Source: Phalacrocorax aristotelis (Eukaryota > Chordata > Aves > Suliformes > Phalacrocoracidae). Taken from it: a stretch of DNA of 64,000 bases. This document shows, in pieces, positions 1-9,986 of this stretch (position 1 is its first letter; every line of letters starts with the position of its first letter). The stretch lies in assembly GCF_949628215.1 (NCBI RefSeq), contig NC_134280.1, positions 930,001-994,000 on the forward strand, written 5' to 3'. Position numbers and translations under genes: made by a program. The notes below the pieces were generated by a model that worked only from the letters and a program-made list of their open reading frames with translations, ran no database searches and was not told the DNA's origin.

Positions 1-1227
1 TGGAGAATTTGATAAGATCAGTGGATGTCATTCACTCAAGGCCAATTCCTCAGCCACCGAGGCCAAGATAGCAGTGGCGGGGCGGGGCGGGAGCTCTGGC
101 TTTGCTAACATCCAGCCTCCCTGAGCAAAGCGATGATATGCAGATGCAATGGATTTCAGATGTTTAAGCCCCACACCAGTCTGTGTAGAACCCAAAATTC
201 AGCTCAGCTTCATGAAAGGGCTTCACTGCAGCATCGTTCGTCAAGCAAATGTTGCTTGTGCTGTCTGAAGCCTCTGGACCATTTTCAAGCAGAACTCTGC
301 CAACCTGTGGTTCCAGTTGGAAACCACGCAGAATTTGGAGTTAGGAGTTTGTGATGGCTATGGAAAATTATTTTGATTTTCTGAGTGAGTTAGAAGCACC
401 ACACTAGCTAACACAGGGCTTCCTTCGTCTCTGGGCAGAGACTCCTTGGACTGGGTGAGCAGCAGCCGCCCAAAGCAGCTGTCCAAAACGTCAGGTGAAG
501 CCGCTGGAGGCAGGAGATGAGCAGGCAGAAGCCATGGGATTTCCATGGTGAATAAGCTGACAGTAAGGAGCAACAGTTGGCCCAAGGCTAACCAGTCATG
601 GAGGACCCGCCAGCACAAGAAAAACGGGCAGCACCCGCTATGTGAGCTGGCTCCCTGTGAGGGACGTGCTGCGTTCAGGAATCTACATAATTCAGGAAGA
701 AACTCTCCCAAAGGTTATGGAAACATACGCTTCCCGGCAGCTAAAACCCTAGCTGTCCCCACTTACTGAGCTGAAGGAGGGATAAATGGTTTGAAGATGT
801 TATCTGAGTTCATCTCTAACCATCTCTCTTCACTAGAGGAGCCTCCAGTGGTCCTTTTTATCTACATCAGAAGCTACTCTGTCTGGTGAATGAAAGAGAG
901 GGAGGTCTCATCACAAATTACACTAGCAATTCTTTTCCAGAACTAATTAACTTAAAAGATACTGTACTGACTGCAGAAAAGGTGTTAACAGAAGCTTAAG
1001 AAGTTGAACAACAAAATTAAGCTGCATTTGAGAAAGGCTCTCTCTTTAATCTCAAGTTTGTGATGTACAAAATACTCTAAAAGGAGCATACTGGAGCAAA
1101 TTACGGATTTCATTGCTTTATTTTCGGAAAGCCACTGTACCTGGGAGAGGGATGAGAGGGGATAGCAACAATTTTCATTTCCACTTCTACTTGCCCCCGT
1201 GTTCTTTTCTGATAACACAAGATACAA
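1..1227. other. Noncoding stretch, no gene seen
   Basis: Open frames here are short (at most about 117 codons), overlap on both strands and resemble no protein family I know. A small GC-rich patch lies near 75-95. I see no tandem repeat, RNA gene or mobile-element remnant. From about 890 to 1010 the DNA becomes AT-rich, without any long structured element. Confidence 0.6.
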
Positions 1228-1432
1228 GTTGCGCCGCCAGAGCGTGGGGCCACACCCGGGGTGGATTCGCTCTCCCCACCGTGGCGGGGGTCCGAGCTGT
1301 CGGAGCCCTCAGCAAGGCCGCCACAGCCCCCTGGGGCCGGAGCCCGGAGCTCGCCGTGGGTAACCCCCTGCATTTCCAGAGGGAGAGGCAGAGGGATGGA
1401 GGCAAAGTCTATCCCCCGGAGCCGCGCTGATG
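1228..1432. other. CpG-rich GC patch
   Basis: About 200 bp dense in CpG and G/C runs, flanked by AT-rich sequence. Open frames on both strands (for example a 229-codon frame on the minus strand that starts near 1799) are best explained by low stop-codon frequency in GC-rich DNA. A small CpG island is possible; no promoter motif or transcript start is visible. Confidence 0.4.
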
Positions 1433-2924
1433 CCCCCTCACTCGGACCCACAGCACTGCACCAGGGGGTACCAAGTGCTATGTGCCATTTTTTATACTTT
1501 GTGCATAGATTGAAAGAACTCAATTTACAGAGTTTTCTATCCCCTAGAACTTCACCATCATTCAACCATCTTCTGCTGTAACGACACGCTGGGCCAGAGT
1601 CAGCCCACAGCTCTAGATGACCAGAAATGTTTTGAAAATTCTTAATTTGTTGATTAATTCCACTACAAATTATATCATTTGACTGGCAAAGAGCCGGAGG
1701 TGGGGTTGCTCTGTGTGTGTGCACACTGGGGAAGGGGTTTCCATGCAGGCAGCATCGGCACTGAACCACTGTCGAGCCCCCACGACCAGCTTCACCCACT
1801 GCTCTCCAGGGGAAAGTGGGGTTTAATGTTTTCCATGGATCTCTCTTCCCAGCTAACAGCTTGGTTTTGGGGGAAAAAAGCCATGCCAGTCTTTATTAGT
1901 GTCACGTAAATTCCTTACAACTCATAAAATGAAACTTTTAAACCCAATTCCTTTAAATTTGGTAGCGCCCTATATTTCAAGGCATTCTGGACGTTGCTGG
2001 TAATACTCCTCTCTTTCATCCCATTTTCCAGCACTGTCCCCATTCTCCTTTTCCATCCATCCTGCTTTACCCTCTGACTGCAGTAATGTCTCTAAAGCTT
2101 CGCATTTACACCCACACAGGTCCGACGTCGCTCTGATTTACACCCAGGACGGGAAGAAAACCAAGCCCTTTAAGCCAAAGGCAGGTGTTTTCTACCGGGA
2201 ACCGCCACAGCACCGGGCATGCTTCGGGCTGTTGGTGGTGTGAGATGGGCAGAAGGCGGCGGGCAGGGTCTCCCCAGCTTGGGGGGTCACGCAGGGGGCC
2301 CGATCCCAGCTTTCTCTGCTATGCCCCCTCAGGCCAGTCACAGCTTCTAATGCGCTTTCCCGATGCAGGAGAAAGATGGATCATATTTTAGTATCTAGAA
2401 ACTAAAATTAGTTTATATTTTAGCAAGTTAGCACGTCTTAGCAGTCGATTTACTCTCGAAGCGGCAAAATCTGTGAGCTCGGATTAATCACGCGCCAGTC
2501 GTTTTCTTTCAGAACCGCACGGCTGGGCTGACTGGATCATAGTGGGGCAAACCGCAACCTGTGCGGCCAGAAATCACGGCCTGTGGGCAGCCCTGCCGTA
2601 GCATAGCTCCTCGTCTGCTCGCGGTTCTTGATGGGATAAAAAAGTTCTCATTTACTTAAGGAAATAAACCTATTATGGATTTATTTAGGAAAGCCGGGGA
2701 ATTATCTGCTCAGAAGCAAAGCGTTTGCCAAGCCGTGTGTGGGACGAAGGGTTTGTAGGACGTTGATATGGTGGGAAGGTCCATCTCTGCCCCGGCGCGG
2801 GACCGCGCCGCTGCTCGGCTGCTGTTTGCCGCTGGACACATCTGGGCACAGCCCGCTCGTCCCTGTACAGACACCCGGGACAAGGTCTTAATGAGTCGTT
2901 AATAGGCGGCAAAGAAAGCGGCGC
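1433..2924. other. Noncoding stretch, mixed composition
   Basis: No gene is supported. The segment 2385-2440 is AT-rich and contains a short inverted repeat (aaacta/tagttt near 2399-2414). The part from 2440 to 2900 is CpG-moderate. No repeat family was recognised. Confidence 0.5.
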
Positions 2925-3260
2925 ATAATCATGGGTTTGTTTAAACGTCGTGGACCATATACTTACGAGGAACTGTTTACTAATAAATCAAAAGTAAATT
3001 ATTGTTTTCTGCTGACATTAAGTAACCTCTGCCAAAAAATTAACCTGTAAACTGTTTGACATCATGGAGTAATATATCAAAATGCTGCCAGCATACTGAT
3101 CCCTCACTATGCTGCTGCAACAAATCAATTAGGCTACCAATTCTGTTCATTAGAATTCATTTAAATCTCAATTAAAAAGTTAATTAAAAGTAAGAGTGAG
3201 AAGGAAATCATGTCTAACATTCTTATTAAACTCAAATCACCAAATTAATTTTAAATCCAA
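2925..3260. promoter_or_regulatory. Putative conserved noncoding element (AT-rich)
   Basis: This AT-rich, repeat-free block holds a FOX-type TGTTTA core at 2938-2943 inside a GTTTAAAC palindrome, several TTAAT/ATTAA homeodomain cores and a perfect TTAATTAA at 3180-3187. It contrasts sharply with the CpG patch that begins near 3610. It lacks coding potential. Enhancer function is inferred from motif density and composition only; cross-species conservation is untested. Confidence 0.33.
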
Positions 3261-3609
3261 ATCAACAATCAGAAGTGGAGATGTAAAGAAAAAGGGAAAA
3301 AACCAGTACAGTCTGGTCTCCTGTGGGACGAGGGAAGGAGGTTGCGCTTTAGTACTCCCAAAGAGAATGATTTTCTGGACCATAACGCTGATCAGAGCCT
3401 TGCGCCTTGCAGTTCCATCCTATTTTATTTTAAAATATAGTACGTCTGATTTCTCAGATAAATTTGTCTTTGTCAGACCGAGCCTTCAAGAACCCCGTGA
3501 GTTCAAATAAATCCTGCTCCCACTCTTTTCTTATTAACTCGCTCCAAACTTCATAGGGGTTTTATTTTCCTTCACTCCTGCGTTACAGAAGACCCTTCTA
3601 GAAAGAGGG

Positions 3610-3815
3610 AGCGGGCCGCCTTCTTTGGGATCAAATCGCCCTCCCCGCGGGCGGCGCTGCCGACACCCCCGCCGCCGCGGGGAGCGGTGGGTGCTCTGCC
3701 CGGGGGGTGCCGGGGAGGGAGGGTGCTTCCCCCCAACCCTGCCGCACCAGGCCTCTCCTCTGGCGTCGGGACGCGGCTGCCAAACGCGGCTCGCTCTAAC
3801 CGAGGTGCGACCATG
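3610..3815. other. CpG-rich patch / possible small CpG island
   Basis: Roughly 200 bp of very high GC with many CpG dinucleotides and GCC/GGC runs, bounded on both sides by AT-rich DNA. Opposed open frames of 60-80 codons are GC-composition artefacts. It could be an unmethylated island, but no TATA box, initiator or splice donor stands out. Confidence 0.45.
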
Positions 3816-4400
3816 ACCTGCAGCTTTTAGGAGACTGTTTTTAATTAGGACACAGAGCTTTCCTTCTTGGCTGGAAGCAACGTAGTGGTTTCTTTTGTTT
3901 TCCTAAGGTCCAAAAATAGAGCCCCTTTGGTTGCGAGCACCCTCCTGACAAGCTACAAAAGCCTCAGACTAATTTCACATGCAGTTCTTGGCACTGAGGT
4001 CTGGGTGGAGGTGGGCAGGGTCCACCCAGCCTTTCAGTCTCATTAATCATTTGGCTTTCCCTGGCTGCTCGCAGCATCTTCTGGAGGAACCCTTCTCTTT
4101 ATTCATTCAGACAACCCTTTGGATTAAACAGAGCCAGCTAAATGTCAAACCAAATCTGAGTCTTGATGCAGATAATCATTTCAATAATATTTCTCCATTT
4201 GTGCCCAAACACCAAGGGAATAAAGCTTTTCTGCTGTCAGGTAGTGTAAGACTGCAGTTGGTGTAAATGCTTGACATTGAGCCAGATGGCTTAGCCGTGC
4301 TGCAAACATATGTTCAACAAGCAGGCTTGCACACATTGGAATTTTATTATTTTGAACTGGTGAGGCATGCATATTTATTTACTTGACCCCCCTTTGGTGT
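3816..4400. promoter_or_regulatory. Possible conserved noncoding element
   Basis: AT-leaning unique sequence, with its best part at about 4100-4260 (AGATAATCATTT-type homeodomain/GATA-like motifs, and an AATAAAGC stretch near 4219). The only open frame (95 codons) has no recognisable domain. Regulatory assignment rests on composition alone. Confidence 0.22.
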
Positions 4401-5743
4401 CACTTTGGTATTAAAACAATCAGTTATAAAGCGTCTCCGAGCAGCGGGGCAGCCCTGGTTTGTCAACTCCTTGTCAGGCTCCCATCAGCGCCCAGCGCTG
4501 GCCGGACTCGCGCCTCCGTGGGGGGGAAGCCTCCCGGAGCACCCCAAGGCACGCAGGAGTCCCCCTTCCCCGGACAAATGTTTACTCTGCAATTATACCA
4601 GTAATTTTCCAACTTTTTAAAAACCGTGATCTCTCGACAGGTGATTTATTAAGCTCTGTCAAGTGCATCCCAAACACCTTTCCGAGATCACCAAATTACA
4701 AAAAAAAAAATATCGGTGCAAAGGGGAAAAAATGAACAGGATAAAAAATTAAAATCTTTGGGTGGGAGCAGTGGTAGTCAAACACGGAGCTGAGAAAAGC
4801 AGGTCTCTTTTTTTTTCCTTTTCAGGCTGATATTAAATAGCCAGACATAAATCTAAGTAATTTCACAAAACAGCACCAGAACGACCTGGGACCCGATCCA
4901 GAACTCATTAAAAGCTGTAGGCAGCTTCCTCCTCCCTTACATGTGCTCTGGTCAGGCTTGTGTTATATTTTCGGGACCCAATCCTGGAGCTACGCAGGGC
5001 AGTACGGAGCTTTACGACCAAGGCTGCTCTAACGCAACAGCAGGTGGGTTTATTCCTTTCGTAGAGAACCACGTAGCCTCAAACAGTCGTAACGCTGGTA
5101 TACGAACTCAGAACACTTCAGGACGCTGCCTTTGTGTCAGCCGTACCGCAGCCTGGGCAGGCGCATTTAGGTCTTGCCTCTGCTCGTTCCCGTCCCCGCC
5201 GTCCCCTGCGAGCGGGCAATGGGGTTGGGTTTGCTGAGCCCCGGGCAGAGGTTAGCGGTGCTAACGCACCCGCTCGTGGCCTTGGGGAGGGCTGGGAGGG
5301 CTCATGGATGCTTGGCAAAGGCCAAGCTAACCCTTGTTGAAGTGAGCGAGTACCTTCCCAACGATCCGAGGGGCTCCAGACCCCACCTTGATGGCAACGA
5401 GGCCTGTAGGGAGCGGTGCCTGGTTGCCTCTAACTGGCTATATTTAAAAAAGCAGCATGTCATTAATATTCAAGACCATTTTTGTACCATAAATGCTAAA
5501 CCACTGTTAAAATAATTCTAGTCCCTGTGAGAACGTGAACAATCCACCCATTGCAAACAGCAGCAGGCATGGCCCGCAAAGCCCTGGCTGGGGCTGTGGA
5601 GGGATCCCAAAATGCGTGAGCAGTTAATTGTCCTTGGGAATGTGTCACGACTCCCACAGAATGATGCCAGGGAGGCTTCTCCCCGCATGCCGCTGATGCG
5701 TCCGGCGCGGTGATGACTCCTGCCCGGGCACCATCTTCAGCTC

Positions 5744-5757
5744 GAGAGAGAGAGAGA
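5744..5757 (+). repeat. (GA)n microsatellite
   Basis: Seven uninterrupted GA units follow a CTCGAG site. It is a simple repeat with no coding context. Confidence 0.9.
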
Positions 5758-6038
5758 CATAAAATAATTTAAACCCGTATCCTGCCCTTGCCATTGGGCG
5801 TTCAGTGAAAATCAGAGGGAAAAAACTTGCCGTGACTGCAATCGGTGCAGGTCAAGTGCAAGAGCAGATGTGATAATGGGTGCAGCCTGTGCTCTTTCGC
5901 GAGCGCTGCCGCGCTCCAGCTTTCCGCAGCCGTGCTCATTGTTGTCTGGGGCTGGGTTTGTGCTATTTCAGGGGGCAAGGACCATCAATTATTTTTGTCC
6001 GTAAAGTGCCATGCACATCTGGGATGCTCTTTAAATAG

Positions 6039-6052
6039 TAATAATAATAATG
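6039..6052 (+). repeat. (TAA)n microsatellite
   Basis: A short run of TAA/AAT trinucleotides between a GC-balanced flank and TGTTGTAG. Simple repeat. Confidence 0.85.
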
Positions 6053-6894
6053 TTGTAGCTCCTGACAAAGCTTTTGCCCGTTCCACAGTCCTCGAGCGTG
6101 CTGCAGCAAATTGCTAAGCAACACCGATTTCCCCACTTGTTTGCAATTGAGCGGCGCGTTACCGGGGCTCCGGGTGGCCTCTCGCCCCGAGGGGCAGCCC
6201 GCTGCTGGCCACCCGGGGGTGGGCTTGTGCCCAACACGCTCATCCCGGTTGGGCTCCATCCATCACCTCTGGCTCCAGGAGGGAGCAGCTGCTGCTCCAG
6301 GCGCTGCAAGACAGGAGGGGATCGGGTAATAGCGACCAGGGGCCCAGCAACCCCAACTGGGAGCTGGGCACCAGCTCTGTGGTGTTCGCTCAAAAGCAGC
6401 GACGTCTGTAAAGCAACGGCCTCCCTGTTCTGCTCCGTGCCTTCGGGATTCGTGCTCTCCTCTTTTTCACTGCCGCTGCACACCTAGTCCATGTATTTAT
6501 TTACTTTCAGGAAGGATGGAGAGGGATGCTGTGGCTCTTGCGGTAAGAGTGCAAAGGCTGGCGGTGCCCCCGCACCCGCCGTGGCACGTGCCGGCTGTGC
6601 CGCGCCTCGGGCACCGAGATGATGTATTGCCTCTGCCTGCGGGAACGAGCGGTGCGATCCTGAATTGCGCTGGCTGGATTATAGGTTTGTTGCATATGAA
6701 GTAGGGTTACACTTAACAAGAGATAACATTCTTTTCTTCCCAATTTTTAACTCTTTGGCGGGACTAAAGGGCACATACAAATGGGTGCAGGGACTAAATG
6801 AGATATGCCACGCCGCGATAGCGGAGACAGATGTGTCGTGTTTAGATGCGGCTGCGTTTCCAGAGTACTCATTTCAAGCTAATCAGCGCTGCTA

Positions 6895-7100
6895 AACAGT
6901 CATTTTGATTTATAACTGTTGATAAATCATTCTTCCTTAGCAATGTCCACTGGGATTCAGTCGGAGGAGAGGGTTCCTCCTCGAAGCGCAGGGCAGGCCG
7001 GGAGGGCTTTGGCGGGCGCCCTCGGAAATCGCTGGGGCTTCTCTGCAAACGCCACCTACGTTCAACAGCAGCAGCAAGAAGCTTCACCAGCGTCTTAGAG
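6895..7100. promoter_or_regulatory. Possible conserved noncoding element next to GC patch
   Basis: The left part (6895-6960) is AT-rich with TTGATAAATCATT-like homeodomain/FOX motifs. The right part (6960-7080) is CpG-rich and without recognisable genes. Such juxtaposition is common in avian developmental regulatory DNA, but this is only a compositional guess. Confidence 0.2.
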
Positions 7101-7439
7101 CTCCTGCTATTATCTGAGTTTTGGGTTTTTTTTTACCTTGCAGTGAAAAAGGTTACCTGAAGCTCCCTTGGTGGGCAGCGGTGCCGGGTGCGGGTCCCGG
7201 GGCTTCGCACCCATGGGCGTCCCAGACCGCAGCTCCTGCACCCCGGCTGCCAGGGGGGCGGGTGGCCGCGGTGCCTTCATGTACCTCGGGAGCAACTACG
7301 TCAAGCACAGAAGAAAATTTATGGAGGGAGAGATTGCTCATGAATTTTCCTATTTGTTTTGCTGGGTTTTGAATTACTTTCCTCCACTGAACAAACCCAC
7401 CCATCCTCATCTGCATGGCGTGAGCCGACGACGGTAATA
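7101..7439. other. GC-rich noncoding patch
   Basis: Contains a T8 run and a GC-rich core (7160-7290). Three overlapping open frames of 61-89 codons on both strands indicate absence of stops through composition, not a gene. Confidence 0.5.
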
Positions 7440-7790
7440 TTTAAAATAAAAGGCCCGAGCAGCCCTGCTGCAGTGCCAGGGATTCTGTTGAATGTGTGGG
7501 AACAAAGTGTTGCTTCTCATCTGTGTATCTTCAAGTGAGCAGTTTCCAGATCCATTTAAACCCAACAGCTATTTGACCAAGATTTTGTGTTGCATTAAAT
7601 CCTAAATATATTTATTTTCCATTTCCCTGAATTCCCATCCTTTCAGTGGAAAGCTAGTGGGTGTTTGTCTTTGAAATTTATACACTGTCATTAGAAAGTA
7701 TCTGAGCATAACTTTGGAAAAATAGCTCTGCCACTGAAATCTCGTCTGCAATTACAAATGCAGCTCTTGGAGCGTCTCTTCAAAATCCTT
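7440..7790. promoter_or_regulatory. Putative conserved noncoding element
   Basis: This unique AT-rich block has stop codons in all frames. It contains a CATTTAAACC stretch, GCATTAAAT, AATATATTTATTTT and CAATTACAAATGCAG, a mixture typical of homeodomain/POU-bound enhancers. No repeat family is visible. Function is inferred. Confidence 0.33.
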
Positions 7791-8239
7791 GGACGAGAAG
7801 GGCGAGGTGGAACTACAGCATTTATTGCCATGCCTGTAATGGGATGCTCAGTTGCCTGGATGCCACGGTGCTCCCTGTGAGCGGGGCGGCCGGAGCCGGG
7901 AGGGGGGCGCCGGGCTCTCTACAGACCCTGCAAGGGCTCAGGCAAACCGCTGCTGGCCACATGCAAATCTTATAGCAGACTTTATACGTGAACCTATATA
8001 CTGCTGCACGGAGAGCAAGGGGTGGGTAAGGCATGGTGGGCAGCGGGGTCTGGCTGCACCGGGACCCCTCGTGCACCGCAGCCGGCGATGGCCTCTGCCC
8101 CCGCCGGGCAGGCAGAATTGGAGCAGCGGGGGCACCTCCTGGGTGGCTTTTGGGGAGCGGAGGAGCGGCTCCCCTCCCCAGCGAAATCCTGCTAGAAAAT
8201 ACAGAGTAAATCGCATCTGCCAGTGCTTTTTCCTTCAAA
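7791..8239. other. GC-rich noncoding patch
   Basis: CpG-rich between about 7850 and 8190. Open frames of 92-138 codons on both strands overlap one another, which argues against any being real. No tandem repeat. Confidence 0.5.
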
Positions 8240-8950
8240 AAAAAATGAAATAGAACTGGAGTTGACTTAGGATATAGATCTCTATCCTCTCAGTCATTTT
8301 TGTGCTATTTTTTCATAAACTTGGCTGCTTCTCGTTTGCCCTCTAATAATTCTCTGAAGGCTCATTTCCCCTGTATAACTCTGTGTAAACACGAAGTTGA
8401 GGAAAGGGTATTTAGACTCATCCTTCAGGAATGCTGTTTTTGAGAAAATGCTTGTTTACCTACGTCAGTAATTTTCAGAAATATAACGTGCATTTGAAGA
8501 TCAAAGATAATCATGTGTGAAAACTCCAGCATTTTGATCAGGTCGAAACTCCTGCAGAATTGCATTTTCACCGACGCGCCATGCAGGCTTGCCTTGTATC
8601 GGGAAAACAATGAAAAGGCAAGAGATCTGCCGGCTCTCACAATAGGAGGATTAATACCAAACACCTCCGACGGCTGGTGGTGTGGGTCCTTTATGACATT
8701 ATTCTTCATGAGTGAGGAGGGACCTGATAATTCATGTTATTAGGTCTTCCCTCACGAGTAAAGATAAATGTCATCAAAGGTAGGAGCCATTATGTATTCT
8801 ATACAATGCAAGTTACCTCGCTACAATTTTTTCTCAGTGTATTTTCCTATTGGTTTATGTATGCAAGGGGGAAAATATTGGTAAAAGCTCATAAAAATTA
8901 TTTTTAATGCATTTTTTAAGACCACAAAAGAATAAGTCATTGATGACGTG
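8240..8950. promoter_or_regulatory. Putative conserved noncoding block containing a long hairpin
   Basis: About 700 bp of AT-rich, unique, coding-free sequence. Its centre carries the 93-nt hairpin listed separately at 8688-8780. Flanking parts contain ATTATGTATTC, TTTTTAATGCATTTTTTAA and similar homeodomain-type strings. The block could be an enhancer, the body of a microRNA host transcript, or an exapted ancient repeat. The sequence alone does not decide. Confidence 0.33.
8688..8780. ncRNA. 93-nt imperfect hairpin, microRNA-precursor-like
   Basis: Arms 8688-8730 and 8737-8780 fold back on each other around a 6-nt loop (TTCATG, 8731-8736). By hand I count 33 Watson-Crick pairs, 4 G:U pairs, 6 mismatches and one bulged base (C8775) over a 43-pair stem. 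The inner 19 pairs next to the loop contain one mismatch. Length, loop size and mismatch spread match animal microRNA precursors. I do not recognise either arm as a known microRNA. The main alternative is a palindromic relic of an ancient nonautonomous DNA transposon. The transcribed strand cannot be decided; on the minus strand the G:U pairs become A·C mismatches, so the plus-strand RNA would fold better. Confidence 0.4.
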
Positions 8951-9751
8951 CTTGGCATACATCACATTCTCCTCTCTTTTTCCCCAGTTTGCAGAAATGG
9001 ACAACCTTGGAAAGAAAATCACAGTTCTGGTTCCCAAGTACCAAAAACGCATTTTCTCATAAATGTACAGCCGGTGGCAAGGCAGAAGGTGACACTGCAG
9101 CCCCAACATCCCCGGGATGTCGCTGGGGCCGGTGCCAGGGCTGTGCCAGGGGGTCCCCCTGCACCTCCCCACCTCCCCAGGCTCCCTCCGAGGAGTCCAG
9201 AGCTGCCCGGCACCCAGATTTTGAGTTTTTTTAAGCAATCTGCCCCAGCCATACGGCAATAAGGGTACTGATGCACTATGCTGATAACTGTATACAGCTC
9301 CAGCCGCTACGGGCACGTCATCGGGTGAGAGTTGGACTTCCCATTAAAATAAGTAACAGCAGCAGCAAAACCCCTTTTTAAAAATTTAAGTAAAACAAAG
9401 AGATTAAAAACCTGACTGATAGAGTCAAAAACCTACAAAGCCCAAGAAGATCTCTAAAACCGACCCTTTGAAAAATCTTATGAAATTTTAACACATCACA
9501 TGTGGCTGATTCAAGAGGCTGATACCGACTAATCAGACAACCCTGAGCTGGGCTCGGCGCGGCCACTTTGGGTTTTTTGTATGTAAATGTGCGTGTGCGT
9601 GCGTGTGTCGCACAATGCATTTCATGACGTAACACCTCGGAAGCTGCTGAGGTGTCGCGGACATCAGCAGCGCCAGGGTTTTGCAGGCAATCCATGGGGT
9701 GTGGGTGCCAGCTGCCCGCCTGGCATGAATGCAAGCGCTTGTGCTGCTGTT
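8951..9751. other. Noncoding stretch
   Basis: Begins with a polypyrimidine-AG string near 8970-8987 and passes through a GC-rich middle (9090-9220) and an AT-rich part (9340-9490). A short GT/GC run lies at 9589-9608 and a TGACGTAA CRE/PAR-bZIP-like octamer at 9625-9632. Open frames up to 153 codons show no domain. Confidence 0.45.
9589..9608 (+). repeat. (GT/GC)n alternating dinucleotide run
   Basis: Twenty bases of strictly alternating purine-pyrimidine sequence (GT and GC steps). Simple repeat with Z-DNA-forming potential. Confidence 0.8.
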
Positions 9752-9986
9752 GGCACTGCACGGCGTGGCACGGCATGGCACAGCACGGCACAGTATGGCA
9801 CGGCACGGCACAGTATGGCACGGCATGGCACGGCACGGCATGGCATGGTATGGCATGGTACAGTATGGCACGGCATGGCACAGCACGGCACGGCATGGCA
9901 TGGTGTGGCATGGGACAGCACATCACGGCATGGCACTGCATAGCATGGCACAGCATGGCACAGCACGGCATGGCACAGCATGGCAC
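9752..9986 (+). repeat. Minisatellite of 5/10-bp unit (GGCAY-RGCAY)
   Basis: About 235 bp built from the pentamer GGCAC/GGCAT and relatives, best described as a diverged TGGCACGGCA decamer array. Because the unit is a multiple of five with few stop words, all frames on both strands stay open for more than 100 codons. The resulting Cys/His/Pro/Ala or Trp/His/Gly-rich frames are shadows of the repeat, not genes. Variant units (ACA, ATG, GTA in place of ACG) are interspersed, so the array is not freshly expanded. Confidence 0.96.

Larger units (their letters stand above)
4401..6894. other. Noncoding stretch with GC patches and two microsatellites
   Basis: GC-rich patches at 4430-4580, 5150-5300, 6140-6260 and 6540-6660 alternate with AT-rich segments. 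Overlapping open frames up to 150 codons on both strands show no family resemblance. The only structured parts are a (GA)n run and a (TAA)n run, listed separately. A splice-like acceptor/donor pair around 6500-6550 is discussed in the findings. Confidence 0.5.

Noticed and set aside
1110..1799. 229-codon minus-strand frame
   Set aside because: Crosses both AT-rich and CpG-rich DNA without domain or consistent codon usage; opposed frames are open.
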